DNA from: Ectopseudomonas toyotomiensis
GTDB lineage: Bacteria; Pseudomonadota; Gammaproteobacteria; Pseudomonadales; Pseudomonadaceae
NCBI RefSeq assembly: GCF_900115695.1
Contig: NZ_FOXK01000010.1
Span: forward strand, 1 to 64,000
Direction of reading: 5' to 3'
Length of the DNA stretch: 64,000 bases
Shown here: piece by piece, positions 7,924-16,819 of the stretch
How positions within the stretch are numbered: the first letter of the stretch is position 1
Layout of the letters: every line of letters starts with the position of its first letter
Notes under the pieces: generated by a model
The model's input: the letters and a program-made list of their open reading frames with translations, nothing else
What the model was told of the DNA's origin: nothing
Databases searched by the model: none
Translations under genes and position numbers: made by a program

Positions 7924-9165
7924 TCAGCCATTGGGCTGGCCTACCAGGGCGAAGGAGGCGAGGCTGACCTCGTGCTCGCGGGTCAGGTACTGGCGGCGCT
8001 CCAGGCGTTCACGCTGGAAGCGCGACTCGCGCGACAGGCGCGAGAACCAGTAGAGCAACTCGTCGGTGGCGCCTTCCGGCTCCTGTTCCAGCAGCCAGGT
8101 CATCAGGTCCGGCAGCGGCAGGGCCTGTTCGCAGCGCTCGATCATTTCCCGCGCGGTCTTCGGCGCCTTGGGCGCGCCGCCCTTGCGGCTGCCACTGGCC
8201 TTGGGGAAGTGCGCCGGCTTGGCTTCGAAGCGCGCCAGGGCGTAAACGTAGGCTTCGACCTGGCTGGCTGAGCCCAGGAAGTTGCTCTGCGGCCGGGTGA
8301 ACAGCGGCATGGCCGCCTGCGGTACTGCGTCGATGCCCTTCTTGCGGATCACCGACAGCGCCAGCGCCGCGCCACGGGTCACGGCATTGTGCCGGCGCGC
8401 TTCCTCGCGCAGCGGCAGCAGCAGCTCGCGAGCCTTGCGCAGGGTCAGCTGGGCAGTGGTCTGCATTTCCAGGATGCGCGCGTGGGTGCGCAGCAGCAGG
8501 TCGTCGTCGACTAACTGGCCTAGGCGCTGCTGGTCGCCGAGCAGGCGTAGCAGCACCTGTTCGACGCGGCGCACGCCCTGCTCGAAGGCGCCGTCGGCGG
8601 CGACCAGCTGGATCATCGGCTCGACGTATTCGTCCCAGGTGGCCAACACCTCAGCGTAGCGCTGGCGCAGGGGAATCTGCCGGTCGCTGGTCTTGGCCCG
8701 GTCGGCCACGCTGACCAGCGCCTGTTCGTCGTTGGCCAGCTTCTTCAGTACGTCGCGCACGCGCATGTCGAGCAGGCGCAGTTGGCGTGCCAGGTCGTTG
8801 GCGTCGCGCACCTCGAAGGCGTCCTGGATATAGCCGGCCAGGCGCTCCAGGTGGCGCAGGTAGGCCTCGATCTCCAGGCACAGGCCGAGGCGGTGCTCGC
8901 GGCGCAGGTAGGCGAGAAAGTCGTGGATCTGCGCGTTGAGCTCGAAGCGGTTGGGGCTCTTGGCCACCGGCACCAGGATGTCCAGGCGAATCCAGGTGTC
9001 GAGCAGGGCGGTGGTGTCGCTGGGCGTGGCGTCGGGCAGTTGCGCGGCGAGCTGGCCGCGCAGCTCCACCAGGCTCAGGGTGCCGGCGTCGAAACGCTCG
9101 CAGAGCGGTTCGAGCAACGTCCAGTGTTCGGCGAGGGCGCGCAATACGCGCTTGGGATCGATCAT
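7924..9165 (-). CDS. mksF: MksF, kleisin subunit of MksBEF
   Basis: A 413-aa MukF/JetA-type kleisin: winged-helix N-terminus (RVLRALAEHWTLLEPLCERF), a helical middle section and a C-terminal part expected to contact the MksB head. It bridges the SMC heads and recruits MksE. A longer frame begins with TTG at 9186; I prefer the ATG at 9165 (MIDPKRV), which has GGAACCGG upstream. It is the first gene of the mksF-mksE-mksB operon. Confidence 0.87.
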   Translation of the reverse strand: MIDPKRVLRALAEHWTLLEPLCERFDAGTLSLVELRGQLAAQLPDATPSDTTALLDTWIRLDILVPVAKSPNRFELNAQIHDFLAYLRREHRLGLCLEIEAYLRHLERLAGYIQDAFEVRDANDLARQLRLLDMRVRDVLKKLANDEQALVSVADRAKTSDRQIPLRQRYAEVLATWDEYVEPMIQLVAADGAFEQGVRRVEQVLLRLLGDQQRLGQLVDDDLLLRTHARILEMQTTAQLTLRKARELLLPLREEARRHNAVTRGAALALSVIRKKGIDAVPQAAMPLFTRPQSNFLGSASQVEAYVYALARFEAKPAHFPKASGSRKGGAPKAPKTAREMIERCEQALPLPDLMTWLLEQEPEGATDELLYWFSRLSRESRFQRERLERRQYLTREHEVSLASFALVGQPNG

Positions 9166-9386
9166 CGAGGCGCCGGTTCCAGGCAAGTTAAAAGCGGCGA
9201 TTGTACTGCAAGGTGGATGCCGGGTTTGAGTCCGAATCGATCAGAGGCAGGTGACGCGATTCGGCACATTGGGACGGGCTGTGCGCAAGAAACCCTGCCA
9301 AGTGCTTGAAAAGCCGGGAAAACCTGGGTTGGAGAGGTGGCACACTTTCTGCCGTGGCAACAGCGAACCGGTTTTTGGAGTCCCTG

Positions 9387-9992
9387 ATGTCTGCCCTTGC
9401 CCTGAATGTCGATGCCCGTTGGCATGAGCTGCAGCACCAGCGCGATCTGAACTGGGATCTGCACGCGATTACCGATCGTGCCCAGGCCATCGCCTTTCTA
9501 CGGCGGTTCGAAAACCGCCTGTGCATCTACTCCAGCTATGTCGAGAAGCTCTACAGCAACTACAGTTTCGTGGTGCCGCAGGACGAGCAGGGCGGCATCA
9601 CCATCCTGCCGGACGAGATGGCCTGGCATGACACCTTTCACGATATTCCCGCCGATGCGGTGGAGCCCACCGGTGTGCACATCCTGCCCGGTGAAGCGGT
9701 GGGGTTCGACGGCCTATATATGAAGGTACCGGGTGAGTCGCGTCTGATTGCCTCGCGCGAATTACCGTTCCAGGTCGGCTTGCGTTTGCTGATCGAGCGC
9801 TATCGGGAGCGCGGCGAACATTTTCTGCCCGTGCTGGTGAAAGGCGATCTGCGTGAGTACGAGGCGCGGATGCCATCGCTGCACCTGCACCGTATCAACC
9901 CCGCCAAGCTCGCTCACTGCTCGCGCTTGAGCATCGACACCATCCGCGGCGCCATCGCCGAGCACCTGCTGACCCTGTTCCGCCAGCATTGA
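9387..9992 (+). CDS. Conserved protein of unknown function
   Basis: A 201-aa soluble protein that I do not recognise. It has no signal peptide and no membrane segment. Visible features are an aromatic stretch, IYSSYVEKLYSNYSFVV (about residues 47-63), and alternating charged helices near the C-terminus. The reading frame stays open upstream to 9306, but the ATG at 9387 follows TGGAG at proper spacing. It is transcribed alone, divergent from mksF. The translation has normal pseudomonad composition, so the gene is probably real. Confidence 0.7.
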   Translation: MSALALNVDARWHELQHQRDLNWDLHAITDRAQAIAFLRRFENRLCIYSSYVEKLYSNYSFVVPQDEQGGITILPDEMAWHDTFHDIPADAVEPTGVHILPGEAVGFDGLYMKVPGESRLIASRELPFQVGLRLLIERYRERGEHFLPVLVKGDLREYEARMPSLHLHRINPAKLAHCSRLSIDTIRGAIAEHLLTLFRQH

Positions 9993-10256
9993 GCGCGTCG
10001 GATATCGCGGCAATGTGACCCGCACCAACCCTGTGCGCCTTGGGGCGCAGGTGATGGATAAGCCTGGCCCGGTCATATCATTGTAACCGCTCGGCCGTAG
10101 GGTCTCCGCTCAGTCAAGGCAGACTCCGGTCATCACCGGTTGTACAAAAAATCCCCAATGCCCTTTCGATATTCGCTGGTTATCGGCACAATTCGCGTCC
10201 ACTTTTTTCCGGGGGGCTGAAAGTCCTCCACTGGCCGACCTTGTTGGGGCGACGAC

Positions 10257-11354
10257 ATGATCCAGACGCCGTATTACCTCATCGACAAACAGAAGCTTCT
10301 GGTCAACCTGGAGAAGATCGCCTACGTGCGTGAGAACTCCGGTGCCAAGGCGCTGCTGGCGCTGAAATGCTTCGCCACCTGGTCGGTGTTCGACCTGATG
10401 CAGCAGTACATGGACGGCACCACTTCGTCCTCCCTCTACGAGCTGAAACTGGGCCGCCAGAAGTTCGCCGGCGAAACCCATGCCTACAGCGTGGCCTGGG
10501 CCGACGACGAGATCGAAGAAATGGTCGCCAACTGCGACAAGATCATCTTCAACTCCATCGGTCAGCTCGAGCGCTTCGCCGAGCGTACCGAGGGCACCAT
10601 CCGCGGCCTGCGCGTCAACCCGCAGGTGAGCAGCTCCGACTACCTGCTGGCCGACCCGGCGCGCCCGTTCAGCCGCCTCGGCGAGTGGGACCCGGCGAAG
10701 ATCGAGCAGGTCATGGGGCAGATTTCCGGCTTCATGTTCCACAACAATTGCGAGAACGGCAGCTTCGAGCTGTTCGACAAGATGCTCAGCACCATCGAGG
10801 AGCGCTTCGGCCACCTGATCGCCCAGGTCGAGTGGGTCAGCCTCGGTGGCGGCATCCACTTCACTGGCGAGGGTTATCCGATCGATGCCTTCTGCGCGCG
10901 CCTGAAAGCCTTCTCGGAAAAATACGGTGTACAGGTCTATCTGGAGCCAGGCGAAGCGGCGATCACCATGAGCGCCTCGCTGGAAGTGACCGTGCTCGAC
11001 ACCCTGTACAACGGCAAGAACCTGGCGGTGGTCGACAGCTCCATCGAAGCACACATGCTCGACCTGCTGATCTACCGCCTCAACGCCAAGATGGCGCCCA
11101 ACGATGGCGAGCACACCTATATGGTGTGCGGTAAATCCTGCCTGGCCGGCGATATCTTCGGCGAGTACCAGTTCGACAAGCCGCTGCAGATCGGCGATCG
11201 CCTGTCGTTCATCGACGCGGCCGGTTACACCATGGTCAAGAAGAACTGGTTCAACGGTCTGAAAATGCCGTCCATCGTGGTGAAACAACTCGACGGTAGT
11301 GTCGAGGTGGCGCGCCAGTTTGGCTTCGACGACTACCTGTCCAGCTTGTCCTGA
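10257..11354 (+). CDS. nspC: Carboxynorspermidine/carboxyspermidine decarboxylase
   Basis: A 365-aa PLP enzyme of the alanine racemase fold. The likely Schiff-base lysine is Lys37 in ALLALKCF. Other family stretches are FMFHNNCEN and WVSLGGGIH (PLP phosphate loop) and CGKSCLAGD near the C-terminus. It removes the carboxyl group from carboxynorspermidine or carboxyspermidine to give norspermidine or spermidine. The partner dehydrogenase lies 81 bases downstream on the same strand, completing the two-step route. Cytoplasmic. Confidence 0.92.
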   Translation: MIQTPYYLIDKQKLLVNLEKIAYVRENSGAKALLALKCFATWSVFDLMQQYMDGTTSSSLYELKLGRQKFAGETHAYSVAWADDEIEEMVANCDKIIFNSIGQLERFAERTEGTIRGLRVNPQVSSSDYLLADPARPFSRLGEWDPAKIEQVMGQISGFMFHNNCENGSFELFDKMLSTIEERFGHLIAQVEWVSLGGGIHFTGEGYPIDAFCARLKAFSEKYGVQVYLEPGEAAITMSASLEVTVLDTLYNGKNLAVVDSSIEAHMLDLLIYRLNAKMAPNDGEHTYMVCGKSCLAGDIFGEYQFDKPLQIGDRLSFIDAAGYTMVKKNWFNGLKMPSIVVKQLDGSVEVARQFGFDDYLSSLS

Positions 11355-11435
11355 CATTGCTGCGGTGGGCGGTGCTCCGCTTCAGCCCACCTCATCAAAC
11401 GCTTAAAACAACGCAGTTCCCTGGAGGTGAAACAA

Positions 11436-12680
11436 TTGAAGAAGAATGTTCTGATCATTGGTGCAGGAGGTGTTGCCAAGGTGGTGGCCCATAAGTGCGC
11501 GCAACACAATGACGAGTTAGGTCGCATTGCAATTGCGTCGCGCAACATCTCCAAATGCCAGGCCATCATCGACAGCGTGCAGGCAAAGGGCGGTCTCAAG
11601 CAGCCCGGCGAGATCAAGGCCTATGCGCTGAACGCCCTGGACGTGGAAGCGGCCAAGGCACTGATCCGCGAAACCGAATCGCAGATCGTCATCAACGTCG
11701 GCTCGGCGTTCCTCAACATGTCCGTGCTGCGCGCCTGTATCGACACCGGCGTCGCCTATCTGGACACCGCCATCCACGAAGATCCGAGCAAGATCTGTGA
11801 AACCCCGCCGTGGTACGGCAACTACGAGTGGAAGCACCTGGCCGAATGCCAGGAGAAAGGCGTGACCGCCATCCTCGGCGTCGGCTTCGACCCGGGCGTG
11901 GTCAACTCCTATGCCGCTCTGGCGCAACAACAGTACTTCGACAAGATCGAGTCGATCGACATCCTCGACGTCAACGCCGGTTCGCACGGCAAGTACTTCG
12001 CCACCAATTTCGACCCGGAAATCAATTTCCGCGAATTCACCGGCACGGTCTACAGCTGGCAGAACAGTCAGTGGGTGAGCAACCGCATGTTCGAAGTCAA
12101 ACGCACCGACGATCTGCCGGTGGTGGGCGAACAGAACCTGTACCTGACCGGCCATGACGAGGTGCACTCGCTGTCCAAGCACCTCGACGTACCGAACGTG
12201 CGCTTCTGGATGAGCTTCGGCGACCACTACATCAACGTGTTCACCGTGCTGAAGAACCTTGGTCTGCTCTCCGAGCAGCCGGTCAAGACCGCCGAAGGCC
12301 TTGAGGTGGTACCGCTGAAAGTGGTCAAGGCCGTGCTGCCCGATCCCGCCTCGTTGGCGCCGGGCTATACCGGCAAGACCTGCATCGGCGACCTGGTCAA
12401 AGGCACCAAGGACGGCCAGCCGCGTGAGCTGTTCATCTACAATGTGGCCGACCACGAAGAAGCCTTCGCCGAGACCGACAGTCAGGGTATTTCCTACACC
12501 GCCGGCGTGCCGCCGGTCGCCGCCGCGCTACTGGTCGCCCGTGGCGAGTGGGATGCCAAGCGCATGGTCAACGTCGAGGAGCTGCCGGCCGAGCCGTTCC
12601 TCAAGCTCCTGGACGTAATGGGCCTGCCGACGCGCATCAAGGATGAGCACGGCGACCGTCCCTGGGATCAGCCCGTCTGA
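11436..12680 (+). CDS. Carboxynorspermidine/carboxyspermidine dehydrogenase (TTG start)
   Basis: A 414-aa saccharopine-dehydrogenase-like protein with an N-terminal NADPH loop IGAGGVAK. It condenses aspartate semialdehyde with diaminopropane or putrescine and reduces the imine, giving the substrate of NspC upstream. The start is unusual: TTG at 11436 (MKKNVLIIG) sits six to seven bases after a near-perfect ribosome site, GGAGGTGA (11423-11430). A GTG at 11427 lies inside that site and has none of its own. A strong hairpin terminator follows. Confidence 0.92.
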   Translation: MKKNVLIIGAGGVAKVVAHKCAQHNDELGRIAIASRNISKCQAIIDSVQAKGGLKQPGEIKAYALNALDVEAAKALIRETESQIVINVGSAFLNMSVLRACIDTGVAYLDTAIHEDPSKICETPPWYGNYEWKHLAECQEKGVTAILGVGFDPGVVNSYAALAQQQYFDKIESIDILDVNAGSHGKYFATNFDPEINFREFTGTVYSWQNSQWVSNRMFEVKRTDDLPVVGEQNLYLTGHDEVHSLSKHLDVPNVRFWMSFGDHYINVFTVLKNLGLLSEQPVKTAEGLEVVPLKVVKAVLPDPASLAPGYTGKTCIGDLVKGTKDGQPRELFIYNVADHEEAFAETDSQGISYTAGVPPVAAALLVARGEWDAKRMVNVEELPAEPFLKLLDVMGLPTRIKDEHGDRPWDQPV

Positions 12681-12696
12681 TTCGCCCTGCAGAATG

Positions 12697-12728
12697 AAAA
12701 AAGGATCGCCTCGGCGATCCTTTTTTTC
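12697..12728. terminator. Bidirectional terminator between nspB-type gene and citMHS
   Basis: AAAAAAGGATCGCC-tc-GGCGATCC followed by seven Ts. Flanking A and T runs on both sides allow it to stop the polyamine operon on plus and the transporter operon on minus. Confidence 0.9.
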
Positions 12729-12742
12729 GTTTCAGAGCAGTC

Positions 12743-14050
12743 TCAGATGGTCACCACACCAAACAGCATGGCCGCTGCCAGCATCACCAGGCTGATGCCC
12801 CAGGCCCACAGCACGGTGTAGCGGATGTGCTTGTACAGCTCGACGCCGGCCAGGCCGATGGCCAGGTAAACGCTCGGCACTACCGGGCTTATGCCGAAGC
12901 CGGTGTTCTCACCGATCAGCATGGCGTTGGCCACTGAAGCCGGGTCGACGCCAGCCGCCACGGCGACATCGCGGATCACCGGCAGCAGAGCGAAGTAGTA
13001 GGCGTCTGGCGAGAACAGCATGCCCAGCGGCACGCCGAAGGCGCCGATGATCACGTGCAGCCAGTTGGCCGAGCCTTCGGGCAGCACGTTGATCATCCAG
13101 TGCGCCATGCCATCGGACATGCCGGCGCCGGACAGCACGCCGAGCAGGATGCCGGCTGCGAGCATCACCAGGGCCATCTGCATGGCATCGCTGGCGTGGC
13201 GCAATAGAGCCTGGTTCTGCTCCGCCAGGCTCGGGTAGTTGAGCACCAGAGCGACGCCGAGGCCGACCATGAAGCAGGCGAATAGTGGAAAGGCGCCGGT
13301 AAACAGGCAGACGAGGATGGCCAGTGTCAGCGCCAGGTTGGCCCAGTAGCGCCAGCTCATTGGGCTCAACTGACGGCTGTCGTCGCCAGACTCATCCACC
13401 TGCGCGGCTTCGTGGCCGGCGATCATGCCATGACCATGAAAGCTGCGCTGGGCACGCAGCCCAAGGAATACCGCCAGAGCCATGACCAGTGCCAGGCCTA
13501 CTGCCTGCACGGGAATCAGCGAGATCCACAGCTGCGAGGCGTCGATGCCGGACACCGCCGAAGCGCGTGCCGTGGTACCGCCCCAGGGCACCATGTTCAT
13601 CACCCCGGCGCTGAGCACCACCAGGCACAGGAGCATTTCGCGTTTCATGCCCAGGCGCAGGTACAACGGCAGCAGGGCGGGAATCACCAGCAGGAAGGTC
13701 GCGGCGCCGATGCCGTCCAGATGGGTCACCGCCGTCACTGCAACGGTCACCACCGCCACGGCCAGCGGCTTGCCGCCGGTGCTGCGCAGCAGGAAGTTGA
13801 CCAGCGGCGCGAACAGGCCACGCTCGCGCATGATGCCGAAGTAGAGGATGGCGAAGATGAACAACGTAGCCGTCGGGGCCACGGCCTTCAGCCCCTCGGT
13901 GATGAACTTGCCGATTTCCCCCAGGCCGAAGCCGGCGAGGGCACTGGCGATCACCGGCAGGGTGACGAAGGCGACCAGCGGGCTGATCCGGCGTAGCAGG
14001 ATCAGGGTGACGATGAGAAACATCAGGCCGAAGCCCAGGGCGGTGATCAT
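12743..14050 (-). CDS. CitMHS-family organic acid transporter
   Basis: A 435-aa inner-membrane protein with about 11-12 hydrophobic segments, resembling CitM/CitH metal-citrate symporters. Features include the re-entrant-like stretches VTHLDGIGAATFL and MNMVPWGGTTARA. It is the last gene of a minus-strand operon with the two AtuA-type genes, so its substrate is probably the acid they process rather than citrate itself (inference). GGAGAG precedes the ATG. Confidence 0.82.
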   Translation of the reverse strand: MITALGFGLMFLIVTLILLRRISPLVAFVTLPVIASALAGFGLGEIGKFITEGLKAVAPTATLFIFAILYFGIMRERGLFAPLVNFLLRSTGGKPLAVAVVTVAVTAVTHLDGIGAATFLLVIPALLPLYLRLGMKREMLLCLVVLSAGVMNMVPWGGTTARASAVSGIDASQLWISLIPVQAVGLALVMALAVFLGLRAQRSFHGHGMIAGHEAAQVDESGDDSRQLSPMSWRYWANLALTLAILVCLFTGAFPLFACFMVGLGVALVLNYPSLAEQNQALLRHASDAMQMALVMLAAGILLGVLSGAGMSDGMAHWMINVLPEGSANWLHVIIGAFGVPLGMLFSPDAYYFALLPVIRDVAVAAGVDPASVANAMLIGENTGFGISPVVPSVYLAIGLAGVELYKHIRYTVLWAWGISLVMLAAAMLFGVVTI

Positions 14051-14100
14051 GTCGATCTCTCCGGTGTTGTTATTGTTGGAGACAGCGGGGAAAGGGCAGC

Positions 14101-14421
14101 TCAGTCCGGAGGCGGCAGCCTCAGGCCGAGCAGCGCGTAACTCAGGCTCTTGCCGTGACGATCCAGCCCGGGGCTGGCGTTGACGCCACCTTCCAGAGCG
14201 TTCTCCACCACGAAGTTGAGACCGCCCAGGTTCGGCAGCTCATAGCGTTTCACCGTGCCGATGGCGCGGTGGTTCAGGCAGCTGGCCACGCGCTCGCAGG
14301 TCAGCTCACGGGCCAGCCAGGCGTAGTGCTCTGCCGCGAAGGCGAACACCGCCACGCTGAGGGTGTTGCCCTTGTCGCCAGCGCGGGCGTGGGCGTAGTC
14401 GCACAGCAGTACATCGGTCAT
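14101..14421 (-). CDS. AtuA-type small subunit (C-terminal ferredoxin-like domain)
   Basis: A 106-aa protein starting MTDVLLCDYAHARAGDKGNT. This corresponds to the C-terminal domain usually fused to the DUF1446/AtuA protein, whose hallmark is ARAGDKG. The ATG at 14421 overlaps the stop of the larger gene by one base (TGATG), so the two are coupled and probably form one complex. A longer in-frame ORF upstream is only a shadow of the larger gene. Biochemical function is not established; AtuA is linked to acyclic terpene utilisation. Confidence 0.78.
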   Translation of the reverse strand: MTDVLLCDYAHARAGDKGNTLSVAVFAFAAEHYAWLARELTCERVASCLNHRAIGTVKRYELPNLGGLNFVVENALEGGVNASPGLDRHGKSLSYALLGLRLPPPD

Positions 14422-15770
14422 CAGAACCACTCCAGCTGTTGCCGCACCGCAGTGCGCTCGATGAGGAAACTGGCGGTGCCGAGGGATTCGCCGATATGCC
14501 GGCGTACGCCACCACCGCCGGCGGGGCCGTTGGTATAGAGCGATTCGGCATCGAGCAGCAGGCGTTCCAGCAGGGCCTTGTCGCGATCCAGGAAACTGAT
14601 GCGCAGGCGCACGTCCTGGCAGTCGACCGCCTGTGCCAGGCGCTGCTGCAGCCACTGGCCGCTGACATCGTTGAACAGGCTGGCGACGCCGATCACATCG
14701 ATCCACGGCGTGAGTTGCGGCGCCAGCCTGGCGCAGCGCTGCAGCAGGATGTCGCGGGCCAGCGCTGCTCTAACCACGGCGCCAGGGCCCGCGTAGGAAA
14801 TCTCCGCTTCGGCGAACCACTTGCCGCGCAGGCCGACCAGACCCTTGAGGTGCGTCGGCTGCGGTTTGCCGCGTACGCCCTCGACCGCCACCTGATCGGT
14901 TGCGATCTGCCGGACATGAACCTGGCTCAGGTCCATGATCACATCCGGGGTCAGATAGCTGGCCGGGTCATGCACCTCGTAGAGCAACTGCTCCTTGACC
15001 GTGCGCTCGGTGACGCAGCCGCCGGTGCCGGCCGCCTTGCCGATAGTGATCCGTCCATCGGCCGTGACACTGGCGATGGGGCAGCCGACATTGGCCAGAT
15101 CCGGTACGTCCTTCAAACCGGGGTGAGCGAAGTAACCGCCGCTGACCTGGGTGCAGCATTCGAGCAGGTGGCCGACTGCCGTGGCCTGGGCGATGCGCTC
15201 CCAGTCATCGGCCTGCCAACCGAAGGCGTGGCGCAACGGGCCGACCGCCAGGCTGGGGTCGGCGACACGGCCGCAGAGGACGATGTCGGCGCCCTGATCG
15301 AGCGCCTGGACGATGCCATCGGCACCGCTGTAGACATTGACCGAGACCACTTCGCCGTCGAGTTGCGCCGGCAGCCACTGCTGCAGATCGATGTCGCTGT
15401 TCAGCAGATCGTCGCCCAGTACGCAGGCGATGCGTGCCGAAGCGTGACCTGTGCCCTGCAACTGCTGGCGCAGGCGCGTGGCGGCGGCGGTCGGGTTGGC
15501 TGCGCCACCGTTGGTGACGATGGCGATACCGGCGTCCAGGCAGGTTTCCAGCACCGGTTCGAGAAAGTCGAACAGGCGCAGGGCGTAGCCGCTTTGGGCA
15601 TCGTTTAGGCGGCGTAGCTGGGCTTCGGCCAGGGTGCGCTCGGCCAGCAGTTCGAAGAACAGGAAGCGCCGGCCGTCGCGACCGGCGAGGTCGTTGGCCA
15701 GCGCCAGCGCGGCATCGGGACGATCATTGGCGAAGCCCGCGCCGCACCCGATATGGACTGTTGTGGTCAT
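14421..15770 (-). CDS. AtuA/DUF1446 family protein, large subunit
   Basis: A 449-aa DUF1446 protein with HIGCGAGFANDRPDA at the N-terminus, VTNGGAANP (about 86-94), CGRVADPSLAVGPL and a glycine-rich C-terminal GPAGGGGVRRHI. In AtuA of the citronellol pathway this domain and the small domain are fused; here they are separate genes. It is first in the operon with the small subunit and the CitMHS transporter, opposite a LysR gene. The substrate is unknown; catabolism of a hydroxy- or branched acid is a reasonable guess. Confidence 0.8.
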   Translation of the reverse strand: MTTTVHIGCGAGFANDRPDAALALANDLAGRDGRRFLFFELLAERTLAEAQLRRLNDAQSGYALRLFDFLEPVLETCLDAGIAIVTNGGAANPTAAATRLRQQLQGTGHASARIACVLGDDLLNSDIDLQQWLPAQLDGEVVSVNVYSGADGIVQALDQGADIVLCGRVADPSLAVGPLRHAFGWQADDWERIAQATAVGHLLECCTQVSGGYFAHPGLKDVPDLANVGCPIASVTADGRITIGKAAGTGGCVTERTVKEQLLYEVHDPASYLTPDVIMDLSQVHVRQIATDQVAVEGVRGKPQPTHLKGLVGLRGKWFAEAEISYAGPGAVVRAALARDILLQRCARLAPQLTPWIDVIGVASLFNDVSGQWLQQRLAQAVDCQDVRLRISFLDRDKALLERLLLDAESLYTNGPAGGGGVRRHIGESLGTASFLIERTAVRQQLEWF

Positions 15771-15830
15771 TGTCGATCCATTTCATGGTCAGGTATGCAG
15801 CCAGGGTGATGCCTGTGGATTTAGTTGTGA

Positions 15831-15850
15831 ATTCGAAATGTGATATGAAT
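15831..15850. promoter_or_regulatory. Candidate LysR operator
   Basis: ATTC-N12-GAAT dyad (ATTCGAAATGTGATATGAAT) in the 110-base gap between the divergent AtuA operon and the LysR gene. LysR proteins normally bind such interrupted dyads near their own promoter. The surrounding sequence is AT-rich, as expected of a promoter. Confidence 0.45.
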
Positions 15851-15880
15851 TGATAAGAGGATTTTATAAGTTGCCGAACC

Positions 15881-16819
15881 ATGGACATCAGCTTTCGCCA
15901 ACTTCAGGCCTTTGTCCTGATTGCCGAACACCGCAGTTTCAGTCGCGCGGCCGAGCAGGTTTACCTGTCACAGCCGGCGCTTAGTTACAGCCTGCGCAAA
16001 CTCGAGGATGCCCTCGGCTTGTCGCTGCTGGCGCGCAACACGCGCAGCGTGGAGCTGACCGCCGCCGGCCAGCGTTTTCTCGAACAGGCTCGCCGCCTGC
16101 TGCGTGACATGGACAACGCCGTGCACGATGCGCATGAGCAACTGCATCTGGAGAGTGGTTCGCTGCGCATCGCCGTGTTGCCGTCGGTGGCCATCGAGCC
16201 CTTGCCACGGGTGCTGCAGGAATACCGGCGACGGTATCCCGGTATCGACATCAGCCTGCACGACGGCCGCGCCGGAGAAATCCGCCAGTGGGTGAGTGCG
16301 GCCGAGGTGGATTTCGCCATCACCTCGGCGGTCGACGACCTCGGCGCGCTGGATTTCCAGCCGCTGTACGACGACAGCCTGGTGCTGCTGGTACGCGGTC
16401 ACGAACGCCTGCGCGGCAAGGCCTTGCTCGCTGCGCTACGTGAGCAGGACTACGTCGCCACCACCCGCGACACCAGCCTGCGCGGCATGGCCGATGAAAC
16501 CCTGCTCCGTATGGGGTTGCAGCGTGATCCTGCTTGGGAGGTCGCCTACATGAGCAGCGCCGCCGCGCTGGCGCGTGCGGGATTGGGCTTCGCCCTGCTG
16601 CCGGCCAGCGTTGCCGACACTTTCAACAGCGATGGCAGCCTCGCTGTGCACGTCCTCAGCCAAGCGCCGGCGCGCAGCATCGGTCTGCTGCAGCGCAAGC
16701 CGTGCTACCTGAGCCCGCCTGCGCAGGTCTTCATTGCCCTGTTGCGGCAACAGGTGGGCGACGCTCAGGGACTATCCGCGCCCCTCGATTCACGCGACAA
16801 TCGCCCCCCTATCAAATGA
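15881..16819 (+). CDS. LysR-family transcriptional regulator
   Basis: A 312-aa regulator. The N-terminal winged helix-turn-helix is FRQLQAFVLIAEHRSFSRAAEQVYLSQPALS and so on (residues 5-65), followed by a LysR substrate domain from about residue 92. It is divergent from the AtuA-citMHS operon and probably controls it. The stop overlaps the start of the next gene by 4 bases (ATGA, 16816-16819), so part of the expression of the downstream rimI pair may come from this promoter. Confidence 0.9.
   Translation: MDISFRQLQAFVLIAEHRSFSRAAEQVYLSQPALSYSLRKLEDALGLSLLARNTRSVELTAAGQRFLEQARRLLRDMDNAVHDAHEQLHLESGSLRIAVLPSVAIEPLPRVLQEYRRRYPGIDISLHDGRAGEIRQWVSAAEVDFAITSAVDDLGALDFQPLYDDSLVLLVRGHERLRGKALLAALREQDYVATTRDTSLRGMADETLLRMGLQRDPAWEVAYMSSAAALARAGLGFALLPASVADTFNSDGSLAVHVLSQAPARSIGLLQRKPCYLSPPAQVFIALLRQQVGDAQGLSAPLDSRDNRPPIK

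Noticed and set aside
4319..9165. A Wadjet (JetABCD) plasmid-defence system
   Set aside because: The nuclease gene jetD/mksG is absent next to the operon, and the gene order matches the housekeeping mksFEB of pseudomonads.
16534..16815. A longer N-terminus for the gene before rimI
   Set aside because: The extension lies inside the LysR gene and its translation is Arg/Gln/Ala-rich shadow sequence; the ATGA start is better.
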